From positions 3,594,501-3,658,500 of the forward strand of contig NZ_CP017705.1 in the NCBI RefSeq assembly GCF_002706795.1: DNA of 64,000 nt, written 5' to 3'. Position 1 is the stretch's first letter; the number at the start of each line of letters is the position of its first letter. This stretch comes from Brevibacillus laterosporus DSM 25 (lineage in GTDB: Bacteria; Bacillota; Bacilli; Brevibacillales; Brevibacillaceae). The position numbers were made by a program, and so were the translations under genes. This document shows positions 1 through 10,098 of the stretch, piece by piece. A model generated the notes under the pieces. That model was not told where the DNA came from. It did no database searches and saw nothing but the letters and a program-made list of their open reading frames with translations.

Positions 1-1113
1 TGATTGATTACTAGGTACTGAGGGCTGAAGGGAGTTTTGGTTCTTATGTTCATTTGGGTCAACTACTCCAAGCGTGGGAGGAGCAACAGTTGATTTAGTA
101 ACCAACCAGCTGGCAATCCAGCCTGTTTTCCCATCCGGCGTTTTTACCTGAAACCAGTTGTTGCTTTGAGACAATACCGGTAGTACCACTCCGTTATTTA
201 CTTGGGTAAGGACTTGGCTTGTTGTATTAGCTTGACTTCGAATGTTTACATTATTTGCAGTTACCTTCACCGTAGAGCTTGATGAAGCAGGATTCGGCTG
301 TGTCGGAGGAGGTGTTATCTGTCCAGTTTTAGGAGCTGTTGGATTGGCGATCCAAGCTGTTGTCCCATTGTATAAGATTTGATCCCACCCATTTGACTCC
401 GAATATTTACTTACCTGATCCCCTGCGCTTAACTGCCCGATAATCATGGCTGCGACATTAGGTTCTGCATACACGTTAGTTACTACAGAGATTTTAATAC
501 TACTGGTAGATGGAGGCTGCACAGTAGGCTCTACAGGTGGCAATACATTAGCAGGCTGATTGCTCTGATCTGGTGTAGTGACTGCTGGTGCTGTTGTTCC
601 CGGTAGGGGTGCTGACGTAGCGGGCGGAGTAGCATGTTGCACAAACTTGGCGTTAATCCAGCCGGTTACTTTGTCAGACACCTGAATTTGTGCCCAGATG
701 CCTTCCTTTTTAATCATTTTGTAGCTTTTTGTCTTGTCCATTACTTGGATGATTTGAGCATCTGAATTGGGTGCAGTCCGAATGTTCAACATATCGACCG
801 TACTCTTTAAATAAATCACCTTTGGTGGTTGAGGAGCTGCTTTAATCTCCTGAAGGTATGTATTTATTCCCCAGCCTTGCTTACCATTCGGTAATTTTAC
901 CTGTATCCATTTATCTTTTTTTGATATAACGGTTAGTTTTGTCGACTTAGGCACGGAACTTACGAGTTGATAGTTGGTTCCTGGACCAGAGCGAATGTTT
1001 AAATTATCGGCTGTTACCTGCACCTGGCTTGCTGCCCAGACCATTTGGAAGGGGGCGACCAAGCTAGTGAGACACGTTGCAAGCCCGATAATCATCTTCT
1101 TGCGAGAAAACAC
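1..1113 (-). CDS. Secreted SH3b-repeat protein, probable YrvJ-type cell wall amidase (N-terminal part, runs off the window)
   Basis: The frame is open for 371 codons from a GTG at 1113 to the window edge. The protein starts with a signal peptide (basic FSRKK, hydrophobic stretch, likely cleavage near residue 25). Four bacterial SH3 domains follow, joined by Pro/Thr/Ser-rich linkers. Typical signatures are NLNIRSGPG near residue 35 and NIRTAPN and NVNIRSQ further on. SH3b domains bind peptidoglycan peptides. In B. subtilis the gene next to hisS-aspS, yrvJ, is an N-acetylmuramoyl-L-alanine amidase with several SH3b domains, so a C-terminal amidase domain is expected outside the window but is not seen. 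The GTG is chosen because AAAGGATGGG lies just upstream. Confidence 0.8.
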   Translation of the reverse strand, partial: MFSRKKMIIGLATCLTSLVAPFQMVWAASQVQVTADNLNIRSGPGTNYQLVSSVPKSTKLTVISKKDKWIQVKLPNGKQGWGINTYLQEIKAAPQPPKVIYLKSTVDMLNIRTAPNSDAQIIQVMDKTKSYKMIKKEGIWAQIQVSDKVTGWINAKFVQHATPPATSAPLPGTTAPAVTTPDQSNQPANVLPPVEPTVQPPSTSSIKISVVTNVYAEPNVAAMIIGQLSAGDQVSKYSESNGWDQILYNGTTAWIANPTAPKTGQITPPPTQPNPASSSSTVKVTANNVNIRSQANTTSQVLTQVNNGVVLPVLSQSNNWFQVKTPDGKTGWIASWLVTKSTVAPPTLGVVDPNEHKNQNSLQPSVPSNQS

Positions 1114-1285
1114 GTTTGTCCCATCCTTTCTGTTTTTCATTTATTCCGACGTGCGGAAAATCAATTTTTCCATAAAACAATAATCTTCTTCATAGGTCGT
1201 ATACTTTCCTGCAACTTTCGACATTTTTTTTGAGATGCATGCAAATCTTCCCATGCGGAAACAATAGTGCAAGGAGGGATTAAGC

Positions 1286-1459
1286 ATGCGCCAATCCAAT
1301 AAAGAACGTTTCGCTCAAGAATTAAACCGTCAAATTTTTTCTGTTGATTTTCATGATTTCTTGCAAAAAGAAGCCATTTTAAACGATGTAGAAATGTCAC
1401 AGGAGTTTCATATCAGCATCCGCGAGGTACAAGAGCTACGTCGGCGTGCTAAACACTAG
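1286..1459 (+). CDS. Small hypothetical protein, 57 aa
   Basis: An ATG preceded by a strong ribosome binding site (AAGGAGGGAT) opens a 57-codon frame. The product is charged and helical, with a C-terminal stretch (SIREVQELRRRAK) that could be a helix-turn-helix or sigma-region-4-like helix. I do not recognise a family. It is divergent from the SH3b gene. The perfect ribosome binding site is the main reason to believe it is real. Confidence 0.6.
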   Translation: MRQSNKERFAQELNRQIFSVDFHDFLQKEAILNDVEMSQEFHISIREVQELRRRAKH

Positions 1460-1655
1460 AAAGTGGCGAAAAGCTGTTCAAGTGTTCAGGAATCAGGCTA
1501 GTTTAGGTTGAGAGCTTCATGTAGCAAAAACCAATGATCCAATAATCTCATGTACTCCCTTTTTCGCATGTATCGTGCCAAAATCGTTCTTATGCAACGA
1601 ACGGCTTTCTAAATCCGTCCACCTTTAATGAGAACAGTTGGTTCCTTCTCTGAAA

Positions 1656-1684
1656 TTGACCACCTTATGTTGGTAAGGTAAGAT
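1656..1684 (+). promoter_or_regulatory. Sigma-A-type promoter of hemZ
   Basis: TTGACC and TAAGAT are separated by exactly 17 bp. Predicted transcription starts near 1691, about 26 bases before the chosen hemZ ATG. Confidence 0.55.
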
Positions 1685-1716
1685 GAGAAGGATTGCGAAA
1701 GAAGCAGGTGAAGAAC

Positions 1717-3219
1717 ATGTTGCAAATTAAATGCGTGGGTCATCAGTTCGAACGTGAAATCGGCTTTATTGCCGCACTGTTCTATGAAGATCCCGCAATT
1801 CATTATGTACAAGACTGGGAAAATTGCTCCCATCGTGATAGTAAGATAGAGCTTTGTTGTGAGTCGCAAGACGATGGAGTCCATGCTACCGGACATCTTT
1901 TGTTTGCCGATCAAAAGCATACATTTGAGTACGATCGTCCCTATAAGGAGCTTTCCGAAAAAGGTATGCGCAAAACAGCGAAGCAAGCAATTAGCTATAC
2001 GCTATTAACTTTACTGGAGCGTCATACCGGAATGGAACAGGGGTGGGGCATTTTAACCGGTATTCGACCGACTAAATTATTGCACAAGATGCTACAATCT
2101 GGGTTGAGTCGCGAGGAGACTCATCGTCAATTACGAGAAGACTACATGGTTCGCCCTCACAAACTACAGCTCTTACAAGAGATAGTGGATCGTCAGCTAC
2201 ATGTTGTTCCTGATTTATATCAAATAGATCGGGAAGTCTCTGTCTACATTGGAATTCCATTCTGCCCAACAAAATGTGCATATTGTACGTTTCCAGCTTA
2301 TGCGATTGGTGTGCATCGTCAGAATGTAAATCCATTTTTGGCAGGTTTACATGAAGAGATTCGCTCAATAGGTGATTGGTTGACCCGCCAGAACTTGGTA
2401 ATCACCTCCATTTACTTTGGCGGAGGTACACCTACCAGTATTACTGCTGACGAGTTAGACGCACTTTTTGTTACACTTTATAAGCATTTTCCTCATATGG
2501 ACAAAGTACGTGAACTAACGGTAGAAGCTGGAAGACCAGATACCATCACTCCTGATAAAATTGAGATCATGAAAAAGTGGAAGGTTGACCGCATCAGCAT
2601 CAATCCGCAGTCGTTTACGCAAGAAACCTTGCAAGCGATTGGTCGACACCATACAGTCGAGGAAACAGTGGATAAATATAATTTGGCCATGGAGATGGGT
2701 GTAACCAACATTAATATGGATTTGATCATAGGTTTGCCAAATGAAGGGATGCAGGAAATGAAGCATTCACTTCAGGAAGTAGAAAAGCTTATGCCTACTT
2801 CTCTAACCGTTCATACTCTCTCGTTTAAACGTGCATCGGAAATGACGCAAAATAAAGATAAATATCAGGTAGCCAGTCGTGAAGAGATACTAAACATGAT
2901 GCAAGAGACCGAAGAATGGGCGAAGAAACAAGGGTATGTACCATACTATCTCTACCGACAAAAAAATATTTTAGGTAATCTTGAAAATGTTGGCTATGCG
3001 CTACGAGATCAAGATTCTATCTATAACATCGTTATGATGGAGGAGGTACAAACGGTTCTTGGCTTAGGCTGTGGAGCCGTCTCCAAATTGATGAGGCCTG
3101 GTAGCGGAATATTGTCGCGTTGGCCAAATCCAAAAGATCCTAAAACATATAATGATACGTATCAGCAGTTAATCGAGAAAAAACTGCAAGATTTAGATAC
3201 GCTTTACTCTGATAAATAA
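1717..3219 (+). CDS. hemZ: Oxygen-independent coproporphyrinogen III oxidase-like radical SAM protein HemZ
   Basis: This 500-residue radical SAM protein belongs to the HemZ branch of coproporphyrinogen dehydrogenases, which act late in anaerobic haem synthesis. The iron-sulfur binding motif CPTKCAYC (CxxxCxxC) lies near residues 183-190, followed by a GGGTPT stretch that contacts SAM. The ~180-residue N-terminal extension before the radical SAM core is typical of HemZ rather than HemN. ATG 1717 is chosen because AGGTGA lies five bases upstream; upstream TTG and GTG codons lack a site. HemZ activity is less well established than HemN, so the substrate is family knowledge, not proven here. Confidence 0.88.
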   Translation: MLQIKCVGHQFEREIGFIAALFYEDPAIHYVQDWENCSHRDSKIELCCESQDDGVHATGHLLFADQKHTFEYDRPYKELSEKGMRKTAKQAISYTLLTLLERHTGMEQGWGILTGIRPTKLLHKMLQSGLSREETHRQLREDYMVRPHKLQLLQEIVDRQLHVVPDLYQIDREVSVYIGIPFCPTKCAYCTFPAYAIGVHRQNVNPFLAGLHEEIRSIGDWLTRQNLVITSIYFGGGTPTSITADELDALFVTLYKHFPHMDKVRELTVEAGRPDTITPDKIEIMKKWKVDRISINPQSFTQETLQAIGRHHTVEETVDKYNLAMEMGVTNINMDLIIGLPNEGMQEMKHSLQEVEKLMPTSLTVHTLSFKRASEMTQNKDKYQVASREEILNMMQETEEWAKKQGYVPYYLYRQKNILGNLENVGYALRDQDSIYNIVMMEEVQTVLGLGCGAVSKLMRPGSGILSRWPNPKDPKTYNDTYQQLIEKKLQDLDTLYSDK

Positions 3220-3235
3220 TTAGGTGATTGTATAG

Positions 3236-3264
3236 TTGACGCTCACTCTCGATTTTGCTATGAT
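3236..3264 (+). promoter_or_regulatory. Promoter of the hisS-aspS T-box operon
   Basis: TTGACG and TATGAT are separated by 17 bp and lie directly upstream of the T-box leader. Confidence 0.65.
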
Positions 3265-3267
3265 CTG

Positions 3268-3562
3268 TAATATATTTTGATCTGATGACGGGACCAAGTA
3301 ACCTTTAGACGAATAGCTAGAGAGGAAGCATCGTGGCTGAAAGTGCTTCTCTATTACGATTAGGTGAATGACCTCCCTGAAGACCCCAGTGAAAGATAGC
3401 GTTGCTACGAGTAACTGTAAGGCGCGGCATCGGCGTTACGATGAGAATGAAGTGGGATATGATTACATATATATCCAAGCAGGGTGGCACCACGGGAGAA
3501 TATAATCTCTCGTCCCTGACATGTACGTAAGTTGGGCATGTCAAGGACGGGAGATTTTTTGT
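3268..3562 (+). promoter_or_regulatory. T-box leader of hisS-aspS
   Basis: The untranslated leader carries the near-invariant T-box sequence AGGGTGGCACCACGGG at 3481-3496, which binds the uncharged tRNA acceptor end. A terminator stem follows (arms 3504-3515 and 3545-3556, then a T run). The 5' part folds into a stem I-like structure. Its likely specifier loop contains GAC (3370-3372), an Asp codon; this reading is my inference from the fold. Uncharged tRNA would favour the antiterminator and switch on both synthetase genes, as known for hisS-aspS in Bacillales. Confidence 0.88.
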
Positions 3563-3645
3563 GTTTTCTAACAATTATTTTTCCTGACTTGCCCCTGTAC
3601 GGATTTTTTATATAGCACGTAAAAAACAAAAAAGGAGAGACTCAC

Positions 3646-4911
3646 ATGGCGAAAATCCAAATTCCACGTGGTACACAAGACATTATGCCGGGCACGGTGG
3701 AGCTTTGGCAGCACATCGAAGGGAAGATGCGAGACCTTTGCACACGCTACAATTACCAAGAAATTCGAACGCCAATATTTGAGCAGACAGAACTGTTCCG
3801 ACGAGGCGTAGGTGAGACTACGGATGTAGTGGAAAAAGAGATGTACAGTGTTGAATCCCGTGGAGAAGGAGATTTCACCTTACGTCCGGAAGGTACGGCA
3901 GGGGTAGTACGCTCTTACGTGGAGAAAAAGCTGTATGGTGTACCTAATCAACCTACTAAGTTATATTACTTAGGACCAATGTTCCGGCATGAACGTCCAC
4001 AGGCAGGTCGATTCCGCCAATTTGTTCAATTCGGAGTTGAAGCAATCGGCTCAGCAGATCCTGCAATTGATGCTGAAGTAATTGCTGTAGCGATGCGTAT
4101 CTATCAAGAATTAGGGCTTACAGGTTTGTCCGTAGAGATAAACAGTGTAGGAACTCTAGAAGATCGTGCTCGTCACCGTGGAGCATTGCTTGAGGTTCTA
4201 AATGGTGTACGAGATGAGCTTTGTGAAGATTGTCAATCCCGAATTGATCGGAATCCTTTACGCGTTCTGGATTGCAAAAATAAAAAATGTCAAACCCTTA
4301 CAAAAGATGCCCCTTCTATTTTAGATTATCTAAGCGATGAATCTAAACAGCATTTTGAAGAGGTACAGGCATACCTTACCGCAATTCATATTCCATTCCA
4401 CATTAATCCGCGTATGGTACGTGGTCTTGATTATTACACGCTGACTGCTTTCGAAATTAAAATGGCAGAGATCGGTGCGGTTGAAACATTGTGTGGTGGT
4501 GGGCGCTATAATGGGCTAGTTGCAGAGATCGGCGGCGAAGATATGCCAGGTATTGGTTTTGCGATGAGTATTGAGCGCTTGATAATGGCTCTAGAATCGC
4601 AAAATATTCAATTACCAATAGAAAAAGGGCTAGATGCCTACATCGTCATGCAATCCGAAACAGCGAAAACGAAGGCATTCCAGTTACTAGATGATCTGCG
4701 TAATAAAGGTGTTAAAGCAGAGATGGATTATTTAGGTCGTAAAATGAAGGGCCAATTAAAAGCAGCGGATCGTGTAGAAGCAAAGTATGCTGCTATCATT
4801 GGTGAATCAGAGCTGGAAAAAGGCGTAGTCATGCTAAAAGAACTAGCGACTGGAGAACAGCAAGAAGTTAGTTTTGCAGAAGCAAGCGATTGGCTCTTGG
4901 CTAAACGTTAA
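3646..4911 (+). CDS. hisS: Histidyl-tRNA synthetase
   Basis: This 421-residue class II aminoacyl-tRNA synthetase charges tRNA-His. The N-terminus (IPRGTQDIMPG) is typical of HisRS, and class II motif 2 lies around FRHERPQAGRFRQFVQFG. The histidine-binding signatures LDYYTLTAFE and the motif 3 region GIGFAMSIERL follow. The C-terminal ~90 residues form the anticodon-binding domain. A ribosome binding site (AAAGGAGAG) precedes the ATG. It is the first gene of a two-gene T-box operon with aspS, 51 bp apart. Confidence 0.97.
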   Translation: MAKIQIPRGTQDIMPGTVELWQHIEGKMRDLCTRYNYQEIRTPIFEQTELFRRGVGETTDVVEKEMYSVESRGEGDFTLRPEGTAGVVRSYVEKKLYGVPNQPTKLYYLGPMFRHERPQAGRFRQFVQFGVEAIGSADPAIDAEVIAVAMRIYQELGLTGLSVEINSVGTLEDRARHRGALLEVLNGVRDELCEDCQSRIDRNPLRVLDCKNKKCQTLTKDAPSILDYLSDESKQHFEEVQAYLTAIHIPFHINPRMVRGLDYYTLTAFEIKMAEIGAVETLCGGGRYNGLVAEIGGEDMPGIGFAMSIERLIMALESQNIQLPIEKGLDAYIVMQSETAKTKAFQLLDDLRNKGVKAEMDYLGRKMKGQLKAADRVEAKYAAIIGESELEKGVVMLKELATGEQQEVSFAEASDWLLAKR

Positions 4912-4962
4912 GGATAAAGAAAAACAATTGAACGAAACATTTACCTATTGGAGGGACCATCG

Positions 4963-6759
4963 ATGAAATTTGATGTGCGCACTGTCTATTGTGGCGAAGT
5001 AACCAAAGAACATGTAGAGCAAGAGATTATTTTAAATGGTTGGGTTCAAAAGCGCCGTGACCTAGGTGGCGTTATCTTTATTGATCTGCGTGATCGTACA
5101 GGAATTTGCCAAGTGGTGTTTAACCCAGAAGTGAATAAAGAGGCATGGCAAAAAGCAGATCGTGTGCGTAGCGAGTATGTTTTATCTGTAAAAGGTAAAT
5201 TGGTACATCGTGGACCCGAAGCCGTTAATCCGAAAATCAAAACTGGTGAATACGAAATGCTTGCAACGGAGATTACCATCCTAAATGACGCTAAAACCCC
5301 TCCGTTCTTAATTGAAGATGAGATTGAAGTAGATGAGCAGGTTCGTCTAAAATATCGCTATTTGGACCTTCGTCGTCCCGAAATGCAGAAAGCATTCTAC
5401 TTACGTTCAAAAGCGACAAAAGCGTTCCGTGATTTCTTGGATCAAAAGGGTTTCTTAGATATTGAAACGCCAATGCTTACGAAGAGCACGCCAGAGGGAG
5501 CGCGTGATTATCTGGTACCATCCCGTGTACACCCAGGTGAATTCTATGCATTGCCGCAGTCTCCTCAGCTTTTTAAACAGTTATTAATGGTTTCAGGATT
5601 CGAGCGTTACTATCAAATCGTACGTTGTTTCCGTGACGAAGACTTGCGCGCTGACCGTCAACCAGAATTCACTCAAATCGACATTGAAACATCCTTCATA
5701 CCAATGGAACAGCTATTGCCGATGATGGAGGAAATGGTTCAATATGTATTTGAACAAACAGTTGGTACAGACGTAGGGACATCATTCCCACGCTTAACGT
5801 ATGCAGAAGCGATGGATCGTTTTGGCTCTGACAAACCAGATATTCGTTTTGGTATGGAGTTGACCAACGTATCAGATCTTGTAAAAGATAGCGGTTTTAA
5901 AGTGTTTGCAAGCACAGTTGAGACTGGTGGGCAAGTAAAAGCAATCAATGCAAAAGGCTGCGGACATTATTCCCGTAAAGATGTTGATGATCTAGGCAAG
6001 TTCGCTTCTCGTTATGGAGCTAAAGGTCTAGCGTGGATTGCATTTAAAGATGGCGAAGTTAAAGGGCCAATCGCTAAATTCTTCTCTGAAGAAGAAATAA
6101 CAGCAATAAAAGAACGCTTGCTAGTAGAAGAAGGCGATCTTTTGTTGTTCGTAGCTGATAAACCGAAAGTAGTAGCAGATTCTCTAGGTGCTCTTCGTAG
6201 CAAGCTAGGTGCAGAATTAGGCTTAATTGACCACAGTAAGTTTGCTTTCTTATGGGTAGTAGATTTCCCATTAGTGGAGTGGGATGAAGAAGCTAAACGT
6301 TATGTAGCTTTGCACCATCCATTCACTCGTCCAAAAGACGAAGATTTGCATCTATTTGAAACAGACCCAGGTGCGATTCGCGCACAAGCTTACGACTTGG
6401 TTCTAAATGGTTATGAACTAGGCGGCGGCTCCATGCGTATCTACAAGCGCGACGTACAAGAGAAAATGTTTACTGCCCTTGGATTTAGTCAAGAAGAAGC
6501 AAAAGAGCAGTTTGGTTTCTTGATGGATGCGTTTGAATATGGTACACCTCCACATGGTGGTATCGCTCTAGGTCTAGACCGTTTGGTAATGCTACTTGCT
6601 GGACGTACAAATTTACGTGAAGTAATTGCTTTCCCTAAAACAGCAAGCGCAAGTGACCTAATGGTTAATGCACCGAGTGAAGTAGATGTGAATCAATTAA
6701 AACAGCTATTTATCGCTACTATTGAAGAAGAGAAAAAAGAAGAAGTAACCAACAAGTAA
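4963..6759 (+). CDS. aspS: Aspartyl-tRNA synthetase
   Basis: The 598-residue protein has the bacterial AspRS layout. An N-terminal OB-fold anticodon-binding domain ([19 protein letters not shown]) comes first, then the class II catalytic core with motif 2 ([18 protein letters not shown]), an inserted GAD domain (~290-420) and motif 3 (GLDRLVML) near the end. ATG 4963 is preceded by TTGGAGGGA and matches the usual MKF start of Bacillales AspRS. It shares the T-box leader with hisS. Confidence 0.97.
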   Translation: MKFDVRTVYCGEVTKEHVEQEIILNGWVQKRRDLGGVIFIDLRDRTGICQVVFNPEVNKEAWQKADRVRSEYVLSVKGKLVHRGPEAVNPKIKTGEYEMLATEITILNDAKTPPFLIEDEIEVDEQVRLKYRYLDLRRPEMQKAFYLRSKATKAFRDFLDQKGFLDIETPMLTKSTPEGARDYLVPSRVHPGEFYALPQSPQLFKQLLMVSGFERYYQIVRCFRDEDLRADRQPEFTQIDIETSFIPMEQLLPMMEEMVQYVFEQTVGTDVGTSFPRLTYAEAMDRFGSDKPDIRFGMELTNVSDLVKDSGFKVFASTVETGGQVKAINAKGCGHYSRKDVDDLGKFASRYGAKGLAWIAFKDGEVKGPIAKFFSEEEITAIKERLLVEEGDLLLFVADKPKVVADSLGALRSKLGAELGLIDHSKFAFLWVVDFPLVEWDEEAKRYVALHHPFTRPKDEDLHLFETDPGAIRAQAYDLVLNGYELGGGSMRIYKRDVQEKMFTALGFSQEEAKEQFGFLMDAFEYGTPPHGGIALGLDRLVMLLAGRTNLREVIAFPKTASASDLMVNAPSEVDVNQLKQLFIATIEEEKKEEVTNK

Positions 6760-6776
6760 AATTACTTGGGTAAATG

Positions 6777-6821
6777 GGTCCAACCAAGGCAAAACGTCTT
6801 TTGGTTGGACCTGTTTTTTTG
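6777..6821 (+). terminator. Rho-independent terminator of hisS-aspS
   Basis: A perfect 11-bp stem (GGTCCAACCAA / TTGGTTGGACC) is followed by a run of T residues. Confidence 0.9.
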
Positions 6822-7070
6822 TTTGCTTTGTAGAATTCAATATGCTAGCATATGTCTGATCGCGATCTACTTAGAGTCCTAGTGGAATAATAGGAATTGA
6901 ATATAAGCCTATTGATAGGTATAATCGGAATGTCACTATTTTTATGATTGTATAAAAAGTATAAATCTGAGAAGATTACTAGGTCATATATCTATGACAG
7001 GAAAGTATGTAATTTATGGATAGAATGTTACTTACCAAAATAGATGAATGTAGGAAAGGTTGTTAGTGAA

Positions 7071-7826
7071 ATGTTGCATCAATTCTCGCGTTGTGAACTG
7101 GCATTTGGTCCAGAGGGCTTGGAGAAAATGAGAAACAGTACCGTTGCTGTGCTTGGTGTCGGTGGGGTAGGGTCTTTTACAGTAGAAGCTCTAGCACGTA
7201 CTGGTGTAGGAAAACTGATCCTGATTGATAAAGATGACGTAGACATTACAAACATTAATAGACAGATTCATGCTACTCTACACACGGTTGGTCAACAAAA
7301 AACGGAACTAATGAAAGAGCGTATCCACTCTATTAATCCAGAGTGTGAGGTAGTGACACTCCAGATGTTTTATGACGATGAAACAGCTCCACGTCTATTT
7401 GAGCATAAGCTAGATTATATTGTTGATGCGATGGATACAGTGTCTGCAAAAATTCATGTGATTCTAGAAGCAAAGAAACGTAATATCCCGATCATCTCAA
7501 GTATGGGGGCAGCTAACAAGATGGACCCAACACGTTTTCAAGTGGAGGACATCTCTAAAACCAGTTATGATCCTATTGCCAAGGTAATTCGTCGTGAGCT
7601 GAAGAAGCAACGCATTTATAAGGGTGTTAAAGTAGTATATTCTAAAGAGATCCCTGTAACAATTCGTACGGATGTACGGGAACAGATTGTTCAAAATCCT
7701 GATTCCCCTATTCGCAAAGTAAAACAACCGCCGGCAAGTAACGCCTTTGTGCCATCTGTGGCAGGTTTGATTTTAGCTAGTGTGGTGGTCCAGGATTTAA
7801 TTGGTTGGGTACCGAAAAAAGGATAG
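7071..7826 (+). CDS. tcdA: tRNA threonylcarbamoyladenosine dehydratase TcdA (YrvM)
   Basis: This 251-residue protein belongs to the ThiF/E1-like family. The nucleotide-binding glycine motif GVGGVGSF lies near residue 30, followed by the VDITNINRQI segment typical of TcdA/CsdL. TcdA uses ATP to convert t6A37 in ANN-decoding tRNAs to its cyclic form. ATG 7071 gives the conserved MLHQFSR start; an upstream in-frame ATG at 7044 lacks a ribosome binding site. The position after aspS and before rarA matches the B. subtilis order. Confidence 0.93.
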   Translation: MLHQFSRCELAFGPEGLEKMRNSTVAVLGVGGVGSFTVEALARTGVGKLILIDKDDVDITNINRQIHATLHTVGQQKTELMKERIHSINPECEVVTLQMFYDDETAPRLFEHKLDYIVDAMDTVSAKIHVILEAKKRNIPIISSMGAANKMDPTRFQVEDISKTSYDPIAKVIRRELKKQRIYKGVKVVYSKEIPVTIRTDVREQIVQNPDSPIRKVKQPPASNAFVPSVAGLILASVVVQDLIGWVPKKG

Positions 7827-8174
7827 TAAATAGGATTCCTATACAGTAGGATGTGTTTTACAAAAAAGTGACTAACAATGATGTAATGGATAGCGCAGAG
7901 GCCCACGGGCTTTTCTGCGCTACTTTCTTTACGGAATGGAAGTTAACGTGGTATGGCTAGTATTCAATTGTGATCTATACATGCTGTATAGGATTCAAGA
8001 TAATGACTTGATTCTACTAACAATCAGCCAGCGAAATTGTTTGTCATCCAAAACTTGGCGTAACTTGTTTTTCTAAGTAAAATGAACAGGAATGATTACA
8101 TCTCAAGGTTATGGTAACAAAAGACAGATTATAGTTGCAAATAGTTGAAGAAACCAGATTGGGGGTTGAGAAGG
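7827..8174. other. Intergenic region between tcdA and rarA
   Basis: A hairpin (TAGCGCAGA 7891-7899 / TCTGCGCTA 7914-7922, then CTTTCTTT) probably ends the tcdA transcript. I see nothing else beyond AT-rich sequence. Confidence 0.5.
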
Positions 8175-9491
8175 ATGGATTTATTTTCTTTCGCCCATGA
8201 ACAGGAAGATTCTAAAGGGCGTACCAAGCCGCTTGCGGCACGAATGAGACCAAAAAACCTAGATGAAGTAGTTGGCCAACAACATATACTAGCCAAAGGA
8301 TCGTTGCTTCGGAGAGCTATTGAAGCGGACCAAATCTCTTCTTTAATTTTCTACGGACCTCCGGGCACGGGAAAAACAACCTTAGCAAAAGTCATAGCCC
8401 GTACAACCAAATCCCATTTCAGTGAATTAAATGCGGTTACTGCGGGGGTAGCAGACATTCGGCGGATCGTTGAGGAAGCGAAAGATCGCTTGGTAATGAA
8501 TAATCAGCGTACTACGTTATTTATTGATGAGATCCACCGTTTTAATAAATCTCAACAGGATGCGCTCCTACCTTATGTAGAAGAGGGAACAGTCATTTTG
8601 ATTGGGGCAACAACGGAGAATCCCTTTTTCGAAGTGAATGCAGCCTTGCTCTCACGTTCTCAAATTTTTTCCTTACAATCCCTAACAGATGAGGATTTAG
8701 GGCAAGTTATTGATAGAGCATTAACTGATGAGCTTGAAGGACTTGGAGAATTACGGGTTCAAATCAAACCAGAAGCGAGAGAACATTTGATTCACTACGC
8801 AGAAGGGGACGCTCGTCGCTTATTAAATGCACTGGAATTAGCAGCTACGACCACACCATTAAATGAAGCAGGAGAGATCGTTATTACACTGGATGTGGCA
8901 GTAGAATCTATTCAGCGTAGAGCTGTTCGCTACGATAAAAGTGGTGATAATCATTACGATACCATCTCTGCTTTTATAAAGTCGATTAGAGGGTCTGATC
9001 CAGATGGTGCTCTTTACTGGTTAGCTCGGATGATTGATGCAGGTGAAGATCCACGATTTATAGCGCGTCGCTTAATAATTTCCGCATCAGAAGATATCGG
9101 TAATGCTGATCCTCAAGCGTTATCCGTAGCTGTAGCTTGCTTTCAAGCGTTGGAATTGATTGGTATGCCGGAAGGGCGCATTTCCTTAGGGCAAGCCACC
9201 ACGTATCTTGCGACTGCACCGAAAAGTAATGCAGCGTATATGGGAATTAATCAAGCACTTATGCATGTACAAAAAGAAGGGCATAAGCCTGTACCTGTTC
9301 ACTTACGGGATCGGCATTATAAAGGGGCTGCGAAATTAGGTCACGGGGAAGGGTATCTATATCCCCATAATTATCCCGAAGGCTATGTGAAACAGCAGTA
9401 TTTGCCTGAAGGTGTAGAAGAGAAATTTTATCAACCTAAACAGATAGGATATGAGGCAGAAATTCAAAAGCGTCAAGCATCTCGAAATTAA
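8175..9491 (+). CDS. rarA: Replication-associated recombination ATPase RarA (MgsA, YrvN)
   Basis: This 438-residue AAA+ ATPase is a clamp-loader relative that acts at stalled replication forks. It has Walker A (GPPGTGKTT, near residue 60), Walker B (LFIDEIHRFN), sensor 1 (IGATTENP) and the C-terminal MgsA/RarA tetramerisation domain containing SGDNHYDTISAFIKS. The start MDLFSF matches B. subtilis YrvN. An upstream ATG-containing extension is possible but has no ribosome binding site. Confidence 0.95.
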   Translation: MDLFSFAHEQEDSKGRTKPLAARMRPKNLDEVVGQQHILAKGSLLRRAIEADQISSLIFYGPPGTGKTTLAKVIARTTKSHFSELNAVTAGVADIRRIVEEAKDRLVMNNQRTTLFIDEIHRFNKSQQDALLPYVEEGTVILIGATTENPFFEVNAALLSRSQIFSLQSLTDEDLGQVIDRALTDELEGLGELRVQIKPEAREHLIHYAEGDARRLLNALELAATTTPLNEAGEIVITLDVAVESIQRRAVRYDKSGDNHYDTISAFIKSIRGSDPDGALYWLARMIDAGEDPRFIARRLIISASEDIGNADPQALSVAVACFQALELIGMPEGRISLGQATTYLATAPKSNAAYMGINQALMHVQKEGHKPVPVHLRDRHYKGAAKLGHGEGYLYPHNYPEGYVKQQYLPEGVEEKFYQPKQIGYEAEIQKRQASRN

Positions 9492-9601
9492 CCCCTATTA
9501 TTCCGATGCCTTTACATTCTTTTGGGAAAAGTTTATATTTATCGTAATAAAAAACAACTAGAGCGTAGTGATCAATTTCTTTGTTTTGGATAAAAAGAAG
9601 A

Positions 9602-9633
9602 ACTTCGACCCTCTGAACAAGAGAGATCGAAGT
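9602..9633 (-). terminator. Hairpin, possible terminator of the leftward small gene
   Basis: Inverted repeat ACTTCGA / TCGAAGT with an inner CTCT/GAGA stem. Read on the minus strand it is followed by TCTTCTTTTT. It lies about 180 bp downstream of the small gene ending at 9813. The rest of 9492-9812 shows no gene. Confidence 0.4.
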
Positions 9634-9812
9634 AATAGCATGCGAGAAGGGTTTCTTACAGAGTATACATGTGACTCTTGTTTCTACATGCAACATGTAC
9701 TTGTAGGAATGAATATTTTTTAAAAAAATAATGATAAAAGGAATCTTGTCGGGAAAGTACAAAGCTTTAGTATTTAGTAAGGCAATAGAAGACCGGTTCA
9801 TTCTTGTTGCTT

Positions 9813-9986
9813 TTACGTCCGTACATTTCCGCCCGGTTTATTCGGTAAATCTCCGTTCTCATTTGGTTGCTTGCTAGTTTTGCTTGCACCAAATCTTGCT
9901 TTGTGAGCAATGGTTCCTGCTGGTACTTCATAAAGAACGTCAGATGGATGGTTTCGTCCACGTTCGGAACGCTTATTGGTTGCCAT
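9813..9986 (-). CDS. Small hypothetical protein, 57 aa
   Basis: An excellent ribosome binding site (GGAGGTGAG) precedes an ATG that opens a 57-codon frame on the minus strand, divergent from cymR. The product is basic at its N-terminus (MATNKRSERG) and Asn/Gly/Pro-rich at its C-terminus, with no membrane segment or cysteine. I do not recognise the family. Confidence 0.6.
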   Translation of the reverse strand: MATNKRSERGRNHPSDVLYEVPAGTIAHKARFGASKTSKQPNENGDLPNKPGGNVRT

Positions 9987-10098
9987 ATAAGCTCACCTCC
10001 CTGACCATATTTTGACCAAAAGAAAGCGACTCATGTGCTACAATTTCAGGGAAGTTTGTCAGAGACGTACAGTGAAACATAGAGGAGAGTTGTTAACG

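Noticed and set aside
9436-9801. A 121-codon leftward frame overlapping the rarA end.
   Set aside because: No start signal, and it crosses a terminator-like hairpin.
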